From Bradyrhizobium guangdongense (GTDB lineage: Bacteria > Pseudomonadota > Alphaproteobacteria > Rhizobiales > Xanthobacteraceae): a stretch of 53,053 nucleotides of DNA. The translations under genes and the position numbers were made by a program. The notes beneath the pieces were generated by a model. That model saw nothing but the letters and a program-made list of their open reading frames with translations. It was not told the origin of the DNA and did no database searches. The DNA is taken from NCBI RefSeq assembly GCF_006483445.1, contig NZ_PPPT01000168.1, positions 1-53,053 on the forward strand, given 5' to 3'. Within the stretch, counting starts at the first letter, position 1, and every line of letters begins with the position of its first letter. Shown here piece by piece: positions 1 to 10,157 of the stretch.

Positions 1-660
1 AAGAACCCGACCGACGGCCTCCTGATCGACTTCAAACAGGACTTCGCGGGTGTCGGCGGCGACGTCTCGTATCTCAAGTCTGCGGTCGACGCGAAGTACT
101 ACCAGTCGCTGGTCTCTGACGTGGTCGGCCTGCTCCATGTTCAGGGCGGCATGCTCAACAAATGGGGCAGCACCGACCTGCGCATGCTGGATCACTTCCA
201 GATGGGCCCGAACCTGGTGCGCGGCTTCGCACCCAACGGTATCGGTCCGCGCGATCTGAATCCGTTCGGTACCCAGGACGCACTCGGTGGCACCAAGTAC
301 TGGGGCGCTTCGCTCGAACTGCAGATGCCGTTCTGGTTCCTGCCGAAGGAAGTGGGTCTGAAGGGCGCGGTCTATGCCGACGCCGGCGGTCTGTACGACT
401 ACAAGGGACCGACGAGTTGGACCGTCACGAACGAAGTCAACGTGCCCGGCTGCGTTCCCTCCACCGTCAACCCGGCCACGGCCGGCACCTGTACTGGTCT
501 GGTCTATGACAACGGAAACGTGGTCCGGACGTCGGTGGGTGTCGGTCTGATCTGGCAGTCGCCCTTCGGACCGCTGCGCTTCGACTATGCGGTTCCGCTC
601 ACCAAGGGTGCGTACGACCGCGTGCAACAGTTCAGGTTCGGCGGCGGTACCACGTTCTAA
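1..660 (+). CDS. bamA: Outer membrane protein assembly factor BamA, C-terminal part (5' end outside window)
   Basis: The first base is already inside the gene in frame 1, and about 219 C-terminal residues are present. The protein is the central subunit of the BAM complex, which folds and inserts beta-barrel proteins into the outer membrane. The visible part is the last strands of the 16-stranded barrel: alternating polar and hydrophobic stretches, the segment GVGLIWQSPFGPLRFDYAVP that is typical of the family's end, and a terminal phenylalanine as expected for a barrel signal. It is followed at 737 by lpxD, the usual order in alphaproteobacteria. The POTRA domains lie upstream of the window. 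An insert with two cysteines at about 430-495 sits in a probable surface loop. Confidence 0.93.
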   Translation, partial: KNPTDGLLIDFKQDFAGVGGDVSYLKSAVDAKYYQSLVSDVVGLLHVQGGMLNKWGSTDLRMLDHFQMGPNLVRGFAPNGIGPRDLNPFGTQDALGGTKYWGASLELQMPFWFLPKEVGLKGAVYADAGGLYDYKGPTSWTVTNEVNVPGCVPSTVNPATAGTCTGLVYDNGNVVRTSVGVGLIWQSPFGPLRFDYAVPLTKGAYDRVQQFRFGGGTTF

Positions 661-685
661 TTGGTTCACCGAGCCCGATGGGATA

Positions 686-714
686 AGAGCATGATGCGGT
701 TCGCATCATGCTCT
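686..714 (+). terminator. Perfect 13-bp stem-loop between bamA and lpxD
   Basis: Arms AGAGCATGATGCG (686-698) and its exact complement (702-714) flank a 3-base loop. There is no T-run after it, so it may be a Rho-assisted terminator, an attenuator or a dispersed palindromic repeat rather than a classical intrinsic terminator. It lies 26 bases after bamA and 22 bases before lpxD. Confidence 0.55.
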
Positions 715-736
715 GGCCGGACCGCGACGGGGTGGA

Positions 737-1804
737 ATGGCGCAACCGATTTTCTTCAAGAAGCCGCCTGCGACGGCGCTGGCTGAGATTGCCGCGCTGG
801 CGAAGGCGGAATTGGCCGACCCTTCACGGGCGGACCGCGTCATCACGGGCCTGGCTTCGCTCGACGAAGCCGGCCCGATGCATCTGACGTTCTTCGACAA
901 CCTCAAATACGCCGATCAGCTCAAGGCGACCAGAGCAGGGGCCTGCCTGGTGAGCGCGCGCTTCGCCGCCCAGGTGCCGGCGCATGTCGCGGTGCTGCGC
1001 GTGGCGCAGCCGTTCCGTGCCTTCGTCAAAATCGCCCGGGAATGGCATGGCGATGCGCTACGTCCGCAGTCCTGGGTCGGCAATGACGGCATCGCCGCCT
1101 CCGCCATCATCGACCCCACGGCACGCCTGGAGGACGGCGTCGTCGTCGATCCGCTCGCCGTGATCGGTCCCGATGTTGAGATCGGCGCCGGCTCCGTGAT
1201 CGGCGCGGGCGCGGTGATCGGGCCGGGCGTCAAGATCGGCCGCGACTGCAATGTCGGCGCGCGGACGGCGATCCAGTGCGCGCTGATCGGCAACAACGTG
1301 CTGATCCATCCCGGCTGCTCGATCGGCCAGGACGGCTACGGCTTCATCTTCTTTGGCCCCGATGGCCATCTGAAGGTGCCCCAGACCGGGCGGGTGCTGA
1401 TCCAGAACGACGTCGAGGTCGGCGCCGGCACCACCATCGACCGCGGCTCCCTGCGCGACACCGTGATCGGCGAGGGCACCAAAATCGACAATCAGGTCCA
1501 GATCGGCCACAATGTGACCATCGGCCGGCACTGTCTGCTGGCGGCCCAGATCGGGCTCGCGGGCAGCCTGACGATCGGCGATAACGTCGCGCTGGGCGCG
1601 AAGGTGGGGATCAACAACCACCTCAAGATCGGTGACGGAGCGCAGGTGACCGCCATGAGCGGCGTCAAGGACGACATTCCTGCGGGTGGACGCTGGGGCG
1701 GCTTCTTTGCCAAGCCGACCAGGCAATGGTTCAAGGAGATTTTGGCGGTGGAGCGTCTGGCGCGCGACAGCAAGGCTGATCCGAAGGAAGAGGGACGGGA
1801 GTGA
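737..1804 (+). CDS. lpxD: UDP-3-O-acylglucosamine N-acyltransferase LpxD
   Basis: This cytoplasmic enzyme adds the second 3-hydroxyacyl chain to UDP-3-O-acylglucosamine, the third step of lipid A synthesis. The 355 residues have an N-terminal uridine-binding region (about 1-115) and then a left-handed beta-helix of hexapeptide repeats such as VIGPDVEIGAGSVIGAGAVI. The probable catalytic histidine is H258 in QIGHNVTIG. The length fits the family. The ATG at 737 follows a GGGGTGG ribosome-binding site. The stop overlaps the fabZ start in TGATG, so the two are translationally coupled. Confidence 0.97.
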   Translation: MAQPIFFKKPPATALAEIAALAKAELADPSRADRVITGLASLDEAGPMHLTFFDNLKYADQLKATRAGACLVSARFAAQVPAHVAVLRVAQPFRAFVKIAREWHGDALRPQSWVGNDGIAASAIIDPTARLEDGVVVDPLAVIGPDVEIGAGSVIGAGAVIGPGVKIGRDCNVGARTAIQCALIGNNVLIHPGCSIGQDGYGFIFFGPDGHLKVPQTGRVLIQNDVEVGAGTTIDRGSLRDTVIGEGTKIDNQVQIGHNVTIGRHCLLAAQIGLAGSLTIGDNVALGAKVGINNHLKIGDGAQVTAMSGVKDDIPAGGRWGGFFAKPTRQWFKEILAVERLARDSKADPKEEGRE

Positions 1805-2262
1805 TGGAGGAGGCACCGATCAGGTTCGAGCTCATCGACATCAACCAGATTCTGCGAACGCTTCCGCATCGCTTTCCGATGCTGCTGATCGATCGCGTGA
1901 TCAACATCCGTACCGATTACAGCGGCATCGGCATCAAGAACGTGACGTTCAACGAGCCGGCTTTCCAGGGACATTTTCCGGAGCGCCCGGTGTATCCCGG
2001 TGTGATGATGATCGAGGCGATGGCGCAGACCGCCGGCGTGATCGGCATCACCTCGGTCGAGGGCACCGAGAAGCCGCGGGCGGTGTATTTCCTCACCATC
2101 GACAAGTGCAAGTTCCGCAAGCCCGTGCTGCCCGGTGACACCATCGAGTATCACATGCGTTCGATCGGACGCCGCAAGACCATGTGGTGGTTTCACGGCG
2201 ACGCCAAGGTCAACGGCACGGTCGTCGCGGAAGCCGATGTCGGCGCCATGCTGACGGATTAG
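1804..2262 (+). CDS. fabZ: 3-hydroxyacyl-[ACP] dehydratase FabZ
   Basis: FabZ dehydrates 3-hydroxyacyl-ACP in fatty acid elongation and competes with LpxA/LpxD for the 3-hydroxyacyl-ACP pool. The 152-residue hotdog-fold protein shows PHRFPMLLIDRV near the N-terminus and the active-site segment GHFPERPVYPGVMMIEAMAQ with H57 and E71 as the catalytic pair. A GTG one codon upstream (1801) is in frame, but the ATG at 1804 gives the usual one-base TGATG overlap with lpxD. Family length and cluster position agree. Confidence 0.97.
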   Translation: MEEAPIRFELIDINQILRTLPHRFPMLLIDRVINIRTDYSGIGIKNVTFNEPAFQGHFPERPVYPGVMMIEAMAQTAGVIGITSVEGTEKPRAVYFLTIDKCKFRKPVLPGDTIEYHMRSIGRRKTMWWFHGDAKVNGTVVAEADVGAMLTD

Positions 2263-2269
2263 AACGCGC

Positions 2270-2623
2270 TCAGGTTCGTCGCGGGGCCGCGCAAGCGTAG
2301 CGATCGCCCGATGCCTGCCGCCTGATATTCCGGTTGAAGAACTGCCCCATGGACGATGCGCCCATCAGGCCCTCGACCGTGGGCGCCGGCACGCCGCAAT
2401 AGCGCTCATAGACGCCGCCGCGCGCGACGATCAGCTGGCGCTGTGCTGGGTCGTAGCAGACGCGCTGGAGCACGGTGCTGCGGTTGATGTCGCGGCACTC
2501 GAAGGTGACGAGGTCGACGTCGCCGCTTCCGCCAATCTCCACGCTCTCCGATACGATCGGCGCGGTGAGAAGCTGTGCGAGCAGGAGGGCGATGACTTTG
2601 ACCACGACTCCTCTGAGCTCCAC
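2270..2623 (-). CDS. KTSC-domain secreted small protein
   Basis: A 117-residue protein encoded against the direction of the lipid A operon, filling the gap between fabZ and lpxA. After a hydrophobic export signal (about residues 8-26), it has the pattern ECRDINRSTVLQRVCYD, a GGVYERYCGVP segment and SSMGQFFNRNIR, which together match the KTSC domain, a short beta-barrel-like domain of unknown function. Two cysteines in the mature part could pair. Nothing ties it to lipid A synthesis beyond position. Its 3' end comes within 8 bases of the fabZ stop. Confidence 0.75.
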   Translation of the reverse strand: MELRGVVVKVIALLLAQLLTAPIVSESVEIGGSGDVDLVTFECRDINRSTVLQRVCYDPAQRQLIVARGGVYERYCGVPAPTVEGLMGASSMGQFFNRNIRRQASGDRYACAAPRRT

Positions 2624-2761
2624 ATGAAGTCGTTAATGTATCGGCGGGTCGGCTTTAAGCACTGAAACAAGTCGAGATCATACGTCACTGGACAGGCCGG
2701 GCAAAGACGCGCTAACCAGCGGAAAACCCAAGTGACTTCAACGCACAATCAGAATTTCTTG

Positions 2762-3556
2762 ATGAGCAAGATTGATCCCGCGGCGCGGGTGGCAGACGGC
2801 GCCGTGATTGGCGAGGGGACCGAGATCGGGCCCTTTTGCCTCATTGGCCCCCATGTCACGATCGGCAAGAACTGCAAGCTGATCGGGCATGTGCATATCA
2901 CCGCGCAAACCACGATCGGCGACGATTGCACGATCTATCCGTTCGCCTCGCTGGGCACGCCGCCGCAGTCGCTGAGCTATCGCGGCGAGCTGACCAAGCT
3001 CGAGATCGGCTCCGGCTGCACGATCCGCGAATCCGTGACCATGAACGCCGGCACCGTGGCCGGCGGCGGCATCACGCGGGTCGGCGACCGCGGCTATTTC
3101 ATGAACTGCAGCCATGTCGGCCACGACTGCCATGTCGGCAACGACGTGATCTTCGCGACCTCGGCCACGCTCGGCGGCCATTGCGAGATCGGCGACTTCG
3201 TGTTCATCGGCGGGCTCTCGGCCGTGCACCAGTTCACGCGCATCGGTCCGCAGGTGATGGTCGGCGGCGTCTGCGGCGTGCGCGACGACATCATCCCGTT
3301 CGGGCTCGTCAACGGCCAGTACGCGGCGCTGGAAGGCCTCAACATCATCGGCATGAAGCGGCGCAAATTCACCAAGCAGCGGCTCGCGACCGTGCGCGCG
3401 TTCTATCAGAGGCTGTTCCACGGCTCCGGCATGTTCGCCGAGCGGCTGGAGGCGGTGCAGGGGCTCGCGGGCGAGGATCCCGCGATTGCCGAGATCCTCG
3501 ACTTCATCGCCAAGGGTAAGCATCGCCCGCTCTGCCTTCCCGCCATCGCCAAGTGA
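2762..3556 (+). CDS. lpxA: UDP-N-acetylglucosamine acyltransferase LpxA
   Basis: LpxA transfers a 3-hydroxyacyl chain from ACP to the 3-OH of UDP-GlcNAc, the first step of lipid A synthesis, in the cytoplasm. The 264 residues show the hexapeptide beta-helix from residue 3 on, followed by the C-terminal helical region (KRRKFTKQRLATVRAFYQ). The catalytic histidine is H121 in VGHDCHVGN. An in-frame GTG at 2732 would add ten residues (MTSTHNQNFL), but the family begins directly at MSKIDP, so ATG 2762 is preferred. lpxI follows after 7 bases. Confidence 0.96.
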   Translation: MSKIDPAARVADGAVIGEGTEIGPFCLIGPHVTIGKNCKLIGHVHITAQTTIGDDCTIYPFASLGTPPQSLSYRGELTKLEIGSGCTIRESVTMNAGTVAGGGITRVGDRGYFMNCSHVGHDCHVGNDVIFATSATLGGHCEIGDFVFIGGLSAVHQFTRIGPQVMVGGVCGVRDDIIPFGLVNGQYAALEGLNIIGMKRRKFTKQRLATVRAFYQRLFHGSGMFAERLEAVQGLAGEDPAIAEILDFIAKGKHRPLCLPAIAK

Positions 3557-3563
3557 TCACGGG

Positions 3564-4433
3564 ATGGCCGCAACCATGAGCGCAGCGGCTTCCGGAATAT
3601 CGTCGCCGGTCGGCATCATTGCCGGCGGCGGCGCCATGCCGTTCGCGGTCGCCGACTCGCTCGCCGCGCAAGGCATCGAGCCCGTGCTGTTTCCGCTGCG
3701 CGGCGCCTGCGATCCGGTGCGGGTGGAAAAATTCCGTCACCGCTGGATCTCGGTCGGCCAGCTCGGCCGCGCGATGCGGCTGTTCCACGAGGAAGGCTGC
3801 CGCGATCTGGTATTCATCGGCACGCTGGTGCGGCCATCGCTGTCTGAAGTCCGGCTCGACTTCAAGACGCTTCGGCTGCTCGCGAACATCGTCCGCGCGT
3901 TCCGCGGGGGTGACGACCATCTGCTCTCCGGCGTCGGCCGCATGTTCGAGCAGGACGGTTTTCGCATGGTCGGGATCAAGGACGTCGCGCCTGATCTCTT
4001 GATGCCGGAAGGCTGCATCACGCGCGCGGCGCCGAGCGGGGCGTCCGTCGAGGACATCGAGCGCGGCCGCAAGGTGCTCGCTGCGCTCAGCCCCTTCGAC
4101 ATCGGTCAGGCCGCAATCGTGATCGACGGCCATGTCGTCGCGGTCGAGGACATCGAGGGCACCGATGCGCTGCTCGCGCGCGTGGCGCGGCTGCGCGAAG
4201 ACGGCCGCATTCGCGCGGCGAAGGGGCGGGGCGTACTGGTGAAGATGCCCAAGAGCAGCCAGGATCTCCGCTTCGACCTGCCGACTATCGGCCCGCGCAC
4301 CATCGAGGGCGTCGCGGCAGCAGGGCTCGCCGGCATCGCCGTGTTGGCCGGCAACACACTCGCCGCCGAGCCGCAGGCCATGATCGAAGCGGCCGATGCG
4401 CGCTATCTTTTTGTCATCGGCGTAGCCGCGTGA
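3564..4433 (+). CDS. lpxI: UDP-2,3-diacylglucosamine pyrophosphatase LpxI
   Basis: LpxI hydrolyses UDP-2,3-diacylglucosamine to lipid X and UMP. It replaces the LpxH enzyme of enterobacteria, and its use is typical of alphaproteobacteria. The 289-residue protein (DUF1009 family) begins with the family's GIIAGGGAMPFAVADSL and carries the conserved VLAALSPFDIGQAAIVIDG and GPRTIEGVAAAGLAGIAVLA segments. ATG 3564 or ATG 3576 may be the start; the conserved sequence begins after both. The stop overlaps lpxB in TGATG. Confidence 0.95.
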   Translation: MAATMSAAASGISSPVGIIAGGGAMPFAVADSLAAQGIEPVLFPLRGACDPVRVEKFRHRWISVGQLGRAMRLFHEEGCRDLVFIGTLVRPSLSEVRLDFKTLRLLANIVRAFRGGDDHLLSGVGRMFEQDGFRMVGIKDVAPDLLMPEGCITRAAPSGASVEDIERGRKVLAALSPFDIGQAAIVIDGHVVAVEDIEGTDALLARVARLREDGRIRAAKGRGVLVKMPKSSQDLRFDLPTIGPRTIEGVAAAGLAGIAVLAGNTLAAEPQAMIEAADARYLFVIGVAA

Positions 4434-5614
4434 TGCAGGCGAAGACACCAGAAAAGAGGATCTTCCTGATCGCGACCGAGGAGTCCGGCGATCGGCTCGG
4501 CGCGGCCCTGATGAAGGTGCTGCGCCAGCGGCTCGGCGACGGCGTCGCGTTCGAGGGCGTCGGCGGCCGCATGATGGCGCGGGAAGGGCTCGCCTCGCTG
4601 TTTCCGATCGAGGAGCTCTCGATCGTCGGCTTTGCCGCGGTCGTGCAGCAATTGCCAAAGATCCTGCGGCTGATCCGCACCACGTCGGATGCGGTCATCG
4701 AGGCGGCGCCCGACATGCTCGTCATCATCGACAGTCCCGACTTCACCCACCGCGTCGCGCGCCGCGTCCGCGCGCACAATCCGGCGCTTCCGATCGTCGA
4801 CTATGTCTCGCCGTCGGTCTGGGCCTGGCGGCCGGGGCGGGCGCGCGCCATGCTCGGCTATGTCGACCACGTGCTGGCGCTGCTGCCGTTCGAGCCCGAG
4901 GAATATCGCAAGCTGCGTGGCCCGCCCTGCAGCTATGTCGGCCATCCCCTGATCGAGCAGTTGGCGTCGCTGCGGCCGAATGCGGACGAGCAGAAACGGC
5001 GCGACACCGAGCCGCCCATGCTGCTGGTGCTGCCCGGCAGCCGGCGCAGCGAGATCCGCCACCACCTCGGAATCTTCGGTACAGCGCTCGGCCGTCTCAA
5101 ATCCGCTGGACACGACTTCGAATTGATACTGCCGACCATGCCGCATCTCGAACAGACCGTGCGCGAGGGCGTCACCGGCTGGGCGGTTGTGCCAAAAATC
5201 GCGATCGGCGAGACCGAGAAGCGCGCGGCGTTCCGGATTGCGCGTGCCGCACTCGCAAAGAGTGGCACCGTGACGCTGGAGCTCGCACTCGCGGGCGTTC
5301 CGATGGTGACGGCCTATCGCGTCGGCGCGCTGGAGGCCTTTATCCTGCGCCGCGCGATCCAGGTCTCGTCGGTGATCCTTGCCAATCTCGTGATCGGCAC
5401 GGAGGTGATCCCGGAATACCTGCAGGAAGACTGCACGCCGGAAAAGCTGTCGCAGGCGCTGACCGAGGTGCTGGCGGATACCGACATGCGCCGGCGCCAG
5501 GTCGAGGCTTTTGCAAAGCTCGACACGATCATGGCCACCGGCAACCAGTCGCCGAGCGTGCGCGCAGCCGACATCGTGCTGGCCACGATGCGCAAGGGCA
5601 GGCGCGGCAACTAG
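4433..5614 (+). CDS. lpxB: Lipid-A-disaccharide synthase LpxB
   Basis: This GT-B glycosyltransferase condenses lipid X with UDP-2,3-diacylglucosamine to form the tetraacyl disaccharide. The 393-residue protein shows the N-terminal family signature (FLIATEESGDRLGAALM), the conserved DYVSPSVWAWRPGRA region, and the C-terminal donor-site segment LAKSGTVTLELALAGVPMV. It ends the lipid A operon and a dispersed repeat follows at once. The GTG at 4430 is in frame but the ATG at 4433 overlaps the lpxI stop. Confidence 0.96.
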   Translation: MQAKTPEKRIFLIATEESGDRLGAALMKVLRQRLGDGVAFEGVGGRMMAREGLASLFPIEELSIVGFAAVVQQLPKILRLIRTTSDAVIEAAPDMLVIIDSPDFTHRVARRVRAHNPALPIVDYVSPSVWAWRPGRARAMLGYVDHVLALLPFEPEEYRKLRGPPCSYVGHPLIEQLASLRPNADEQKRRDTEPPMLLVLPGSRRSEIRHHLGIFGTALGRLKSAGHDFELILPTMPHLEQTVREGVTGWAVVPKIAIGETEKRAAFRIARAALAKSGTVTLELALAGVPMVTAYRVGALEAFILRRAIQVSSVILANLVIGTEVIPEYLQEDCTPEKLSQALTEVLADTDMRRRQVEAFAKLDTIMATGNQSPSVRAADIVLATMRKGRRGN

Positions 5615-5714
5615 AGCTTTATCCGTTCCGATGGAATCGGAACGGAGCTCTAGATTCTTGTTTTGACGCGTTTTCTTGACGCGAACCGGCATCCACTTCG
5701 CTGGAAAACGCTCC
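5613..5714. repeat. Dispersed palindromic repeat of the Bradyrhizobium type
   Basis: About 100 bases beginning with a perfect 10-bp stem (CCGTTCCGAT at 5623-5632 and its complement at 5636-5645), enclosed by an outer AGAGCT/AGCTCT pair. It continues into GACGCGTTTTCTTGACGCG and ACTTCGCTGGAAAACGCTCC. I recognise the layout as an abundant intergenic repeat of Bradyrhizobium and relatives, from memory and not by search. It probably also ends lpxB transcription. It abuts a truncated LysR gene. Confidence 0.7.
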
Positions 5715-5721
5715 AGCCGGT

Positions 5722-5829
5722 TCAACTCGTTGCCGATTGCGTGATCCTGAGCTCGCGGGCCGCGCGCGTGATGCTGCGCGCGCGATAGACGACGGTGAAG
5801 GCGCGAAGTTGCCGCAACGTGATATTCAT
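5722..5829 (-). pseudogene. LysR-family regulator, N-terminal remnant (35 codons)
   Basis: On the minus strand an ATG at 5829 opens a reading frame starting MNITLRQLRAF and continuing through SITRAARELRITQSA before a TGA at 5722-5724. This is the DNA-binding helix-turn-helix start of a LysR-type regulator (about 300 residues when intact). The rest of the gene is missing and the dispersed repeat lies directly where the coding sequence stops. It is oriented away from the monooxygenase gene at 5948, the usual arrangement of a LysR regulator and its target operon. Confidence 0.75.
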
Positions 5830-5947
5830 AGGGAAAGCTCATGAATTGATGAGTTATTTCAGGCTTATCCAATAAACGACCCTGCAATAGAGTGCATCCT
5901 ACGGACGCCGAGAGGTACCCGGCAACGCAAGGGGATGGACAAAAGGC

Positions 5948-7600
5948 ATGAAGACGCAGGTTCTGGTGGTGGGTGCGGGGCCTGTGGGGTTGACCGCGGC
6001 GATGGATCTGGCGTCGCGCGGGATCGACGTCGTCGTCGCCGAGATCCGGCATGCGGGCGATCCGCCCAACGTCAAATGCAATCACGTGTCGGCCCGATCG
6101 ATGGAGATTTTTCGCCGCCTCGGCGTGGCGGCAAAGCTGCGTGCGGCAGGCTTGCCGGCGGATTTCCCGAACGACTGCGCCTATCGCACCACGGCCACCG
6201 GCATCGAACTGTGCCGCATCGACATTCCGGGCCGGTCGACCCGGTACACGGCGACGGGCGGGCCTGACACGTGGTGGCCGACGCCCGAGCCGCCGCATCG
6301 CATCAACCAGATATATCTCGAGCCGATCCTGTTCAGCCACGCCGCCGCGCAGCCCCGCATCACGATTCTTCCACGCACGGAAATTCTGGCGATCGAACAG
6401 GGGGACCGGGAGGTGATTGCCTTGGCCCGCAATCTGGACGACGGCAGCTCGCTCCGCATCGCGGCCGACTTCGTGATCGGTTGCGACGGCAGCCGCTCCC
6501 TTGTCCGCAAGTCGATCGGCGCGAGCCTGTCGGGCACGCCGATCATCCAGCGCGTGCAGTCGACCTATATCGAAGCCCCGCAGCTCAAGGAATTGATGGC
6601 GCCGCACAAGCCCGCCTGGATGGTGCTCTCGCTCAATCCGCGCCGCTCGGGCACGACGGTGGCGATCGACGGCCACGACCGCTGGCTGGTGCACAACCAT
6701 CTGAGGCCGGACGAGCCGGAATTCGATTCGGTCGATCGCGACTGGGCCATCCGCGCCATTCTCGGTGTCGACGAGCATTTCGAATACCGCATCCTCAGCA
6801 AGGAGGATTGGGTTGGACGCCGTCTGGTCGCCGATCGCTTCCGCGACCGCAGGGTTTTCATTTGCGGCGATGCCGCGCATTTGTGGATGCCCTATGCGGG
6901 CTACGGCATGAATGCAGGGATCGCCGACGCGGTCGATCTGTGCTGGCAATTGGCTGCGCATCTGAATGGCTGGGCGCCGGCCGCCATCCTCGATGCCTAT
7001 GAGGCGGAACGCCAGCCGATCACCGAGCAGGTCTCGCGCTTTGCGATGGACCATGCGATGAAAATGATGGCCCAGCGCGGCGGCGTCTCGGCGGAGATCG
7101 AAGACGACACGCCGCGCGGGCATGCCGCGCGCGCTGCGCTCGCCAAGGCAGCCTATGATCTCAACGTGCAGCAATATTGCTGCGCCGGCCTGAACTTCGG
7201 CTACTACTACGATGCCTCACCGATCGTCGCCTATGACGGTGAAACGCCGCCGCCCTATTCGATGGGGAGTTTCACCCCGTCCACGGTGCCCGGCGCGCGC
7301 GCGCCGCATCTGTTCCTGGGCGATGGACGGTCGCTCTATGATGCGCTCGGGCTGGGCTACACATTATTGCGGTTCGACCGGACCATTGACGTTGCGCAAC
7401 TGTTGGCCGCCGCGGAGGCGCGCGGCATGCCGCTCACTCTGGTGGAGGTCGCGCCGGAAGAGGCGAACGGGTCGTATCCCGGTGGGCTCGTGATGGTGCG
7501 GCCGGACCAGCACATCGCCTGGCGCGGGCAGGGGGCGCCCGAGAATCCGGATCATCTGATCGCGCGCCTCACGGGCGCAGCGGGCGACGTCGCGGCGTAA
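5948..7600 (+). CDS. FAD-dependent aromatic-ring-type monooxygenase
   Basis: A 550-residue flavoprotein of the group-A aromatic hydroxylase family (PheA/TfdB/MhpA-like). The FAD-binding Rossmann motif VVGAGPVG is at residues 7-14, an internal DG motif (DFVIGCDGSRS) follows at about residue 180, and the second FAD motif GDAAHLWMP is at residues 307-315. The C-terminal part resembles the thioredoxin-like end of these enzymes. It probably hydroxylates an aromatic or polyketide-like substrate using NAD(P)H and O2; the substrate cannot be told. A TctC-type binding protein follows 44 bases later, suggesting a small uptake-and-degradation operon. The likely LysR regulator upstream is a remnant. Confidence 0.87.
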   Translation: MKTQVLVVGAGPVGLTAAMDLASRGIDVVVAEIRHAGDPPNVKCNHVSARSMEIFRRLGVAAKLRAAGLPADFPNDCAYRTTATGIELCRIDIPGRSTRYTATGGPDTWWPTPEPPHRINQIYLEPILFSHAAAQPRITILPRTEILAIEQGDREVIALARNLDDGSSLRIAADFVIGCDGSRSLVRKSIGASLSGTPIIQRVQSTYIEAPQLKELMAPHKPAWMVLSLNPRRSGTTVAIDGHDRWLVHNHLRPDEPEFDSVDRDWAIRAILGVDEHFEYRILSKEDWVGRRLVADRFRDRRVFICGDAAHLWMPYAGYGMNAGIADAVDLCWQLAAHLNGWAPAAILDAYEAERQPITEQVSRFAMDHAMKMMAQRGGVSAEIEDDTPRGHAARAALAKAAYDLNVQQYCCAGLNFGYYYDASPIVAYDGETPPPYSMGSFTPSTVPGARAPHLFLGDGRSLYDALGLGYTLLRFDRTIDVAQLLAAAEARGMPLTLVEVAPEEANGSYPGGLVMVRPDQHIAWRGQGAPENPDHLIARLTGAAGDVAA

Positions 7601-7644
7601 GCTAGAGGCCAACGCAAAAAGAACAGCACCGAGGAGGGAAACAC

Positions 7645-8616
7645 ATGCGTCATTTCGGAAGGATCGGCGCGCTGGTCGTCGCTGCACTCGTCTTCTTGCC
7701 GTTGCGGGTCTGCAATGCGGCCTATCCGGAGCAATTGATCAAGGTCATCGTGACCTTTCCGCCGGGTGGCAGCGCCGACATCGTCATGCGTGCCCTCGAG
7801 CCCGTCGTTGCCGCGGATCTCAAGCAGGGCTTTGTGATCGAGAACCGCGCGGGAGCAGGGGGCAACATCGGCATGGCCGCGGTCGCCCAGGCGAAACCCG
7901 ATGGCTACACGCTCGGCGTCGCACCGGCAGGCGCGCTCACCGTGAATCCGCACTTCAATCAGACGATGCCGTTCGATCCGAAAGACCTTGTTCCGATCAC
8001 GTTGCTTGCTGAAATCCCCTTCGTGCTGGTCGCGTCCGGCAACGTATCAGCACATTCGGTTGCAGAGACGATCGCGCTTGCCAAGGCAAAGCCGGGCGCG
8101 CTGTCCATCGGCCATGGCGGCAATTCGACCGCGATGCATTTGACCGCCGCCCTGTTCGCGCAGAAGGCCGGCGTCGCCATGGAGCTGGTCCCGTATCGCG
8201 GAACGGCACCGGCCACGGTGGATGTGCTGGCCGGGCACGTCCCTTTCGCGGTGCTCGATATCCCGGCGTCGAAGCAGCTCATTGTCGAGGGCAAGCTCAA
8301 CGCGATCGGCGTGTCGTCCGCGCGGCGTCTGCCAAGCCTGCCTGACGTGCCAACTCTTGCCGAGAGCGGGATTAGCGGTTTTGAGTCTGTCGGCTGGTTC
8401 GGCCTGGTCGCGCCGGCCGGCACGCCAGCCGAGATCGTGGCGCGGCTGAACGCGGCTTTCGTCAAGGCGTTAGGCGACCCGTCGGTCGTCGAGAAGATCC
8501 GAACTCTCGGAGCCGAGCCCGCGCCGACGTCTCCGGAGCAGTTCGCGCGCTTCATCCAGAGCGAAAGCGCAAAATGGGGCAAGCTCATCAGCGAGGCCGG
8601 CATCAAGCCGAACTAG
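7645..8616 (+). CDS. Tripartite tricarboxylate transporter substrate-binding protein (TctC/Bug family)
   Basis: A 323-residue periplasmic binding protein. It has a Sec signal peptide (MRHFGRIGALVVAALVFLPL, cut near residue 25), the family's VTFPPGGSADIVMR segment, ENRAGAGGNIG and the later VDVLAGHVPFAVLD. These proteins bind small carboxylates. TctA/TctB membrane partners are not in the window, so this is an orphan Bug protein, which is common in Bradyrhizobium. A GAGGAGGG ribosome-binding site precedes the ATG. A strong bidirectional hairpin follows and separates it from gltA. Confidence 0.9.
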   Translation: MRHFGRIGALVVAALVFLPLRVCNAAYPEQLIKVIVTFPPGGSADIVMRALEPVVAADLKQGFVIENRAGAGGNIGMAAVAQAKPDGYTLGVAPAGALTVNPHFNQTMPFDPKDLVPITLLAEIPFVLVASGNVSAHSVAETIALAKAKPGALSIGHGGNSTAMHLTAALFAQKAGVAMELVPYRGTAPATVDVLAGHVPFAVLDIPASKQLIVEGKLNAIGVSSARRLPSLPDVPTLAESGISGFESVGWFGLVAPAGTPAEIVARLNAAFVKALGDPSVVEKIRTLGAEPAPTSPEQFARFIQSESAKWGKLISEAGIKPN

Positions 8617-8626
8617 CCCAAACGCA

Positions 8627-8654
8627 AACGGCGCCATCTTTCGATGGCGCCGTT
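8627..8654. terminator. Bidirectional hairpin terminator between tctC-like gene and gltA
   Basis: A perfect 12-bp stem (AACGGCGCCATC at 8627-8638, complement at 8643-8654) with a TTTC loop lies between two convergent genes ending at 8616 and 8696. It probably stops transcription from both sides; flanking U-tracts are weak. Confidence 0.75.
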
Positions 8655-8695
8655 CGAAAAGGCCTTGAGATCCGAAAAGCCTTGGGATCGAAAGC

Positions 8696-10000
<1,305 letters not shown>

Positions 10001-10157
10001 CGTAGGTCCCCGATGTGTGGTGAAACGGGCCGGACCCGGAGACCCCAGACAGGTTGGTGGGGCAGGCCGGAAATTCCAGAAGGTACGGGTCAGATGGGTA
10101 TATTATTGCTGTGTGCGCTGCAAGATAGCTGCGAGCATGACCTACTTACGTCTTAGA

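Noticed and set aside
4403..7174. A 923-codon minus-strand open frame across lpxB and the monooxygenase
   Set aside because: Runs antisense through two well-recognised genes and has no family features; an effect of high GC.
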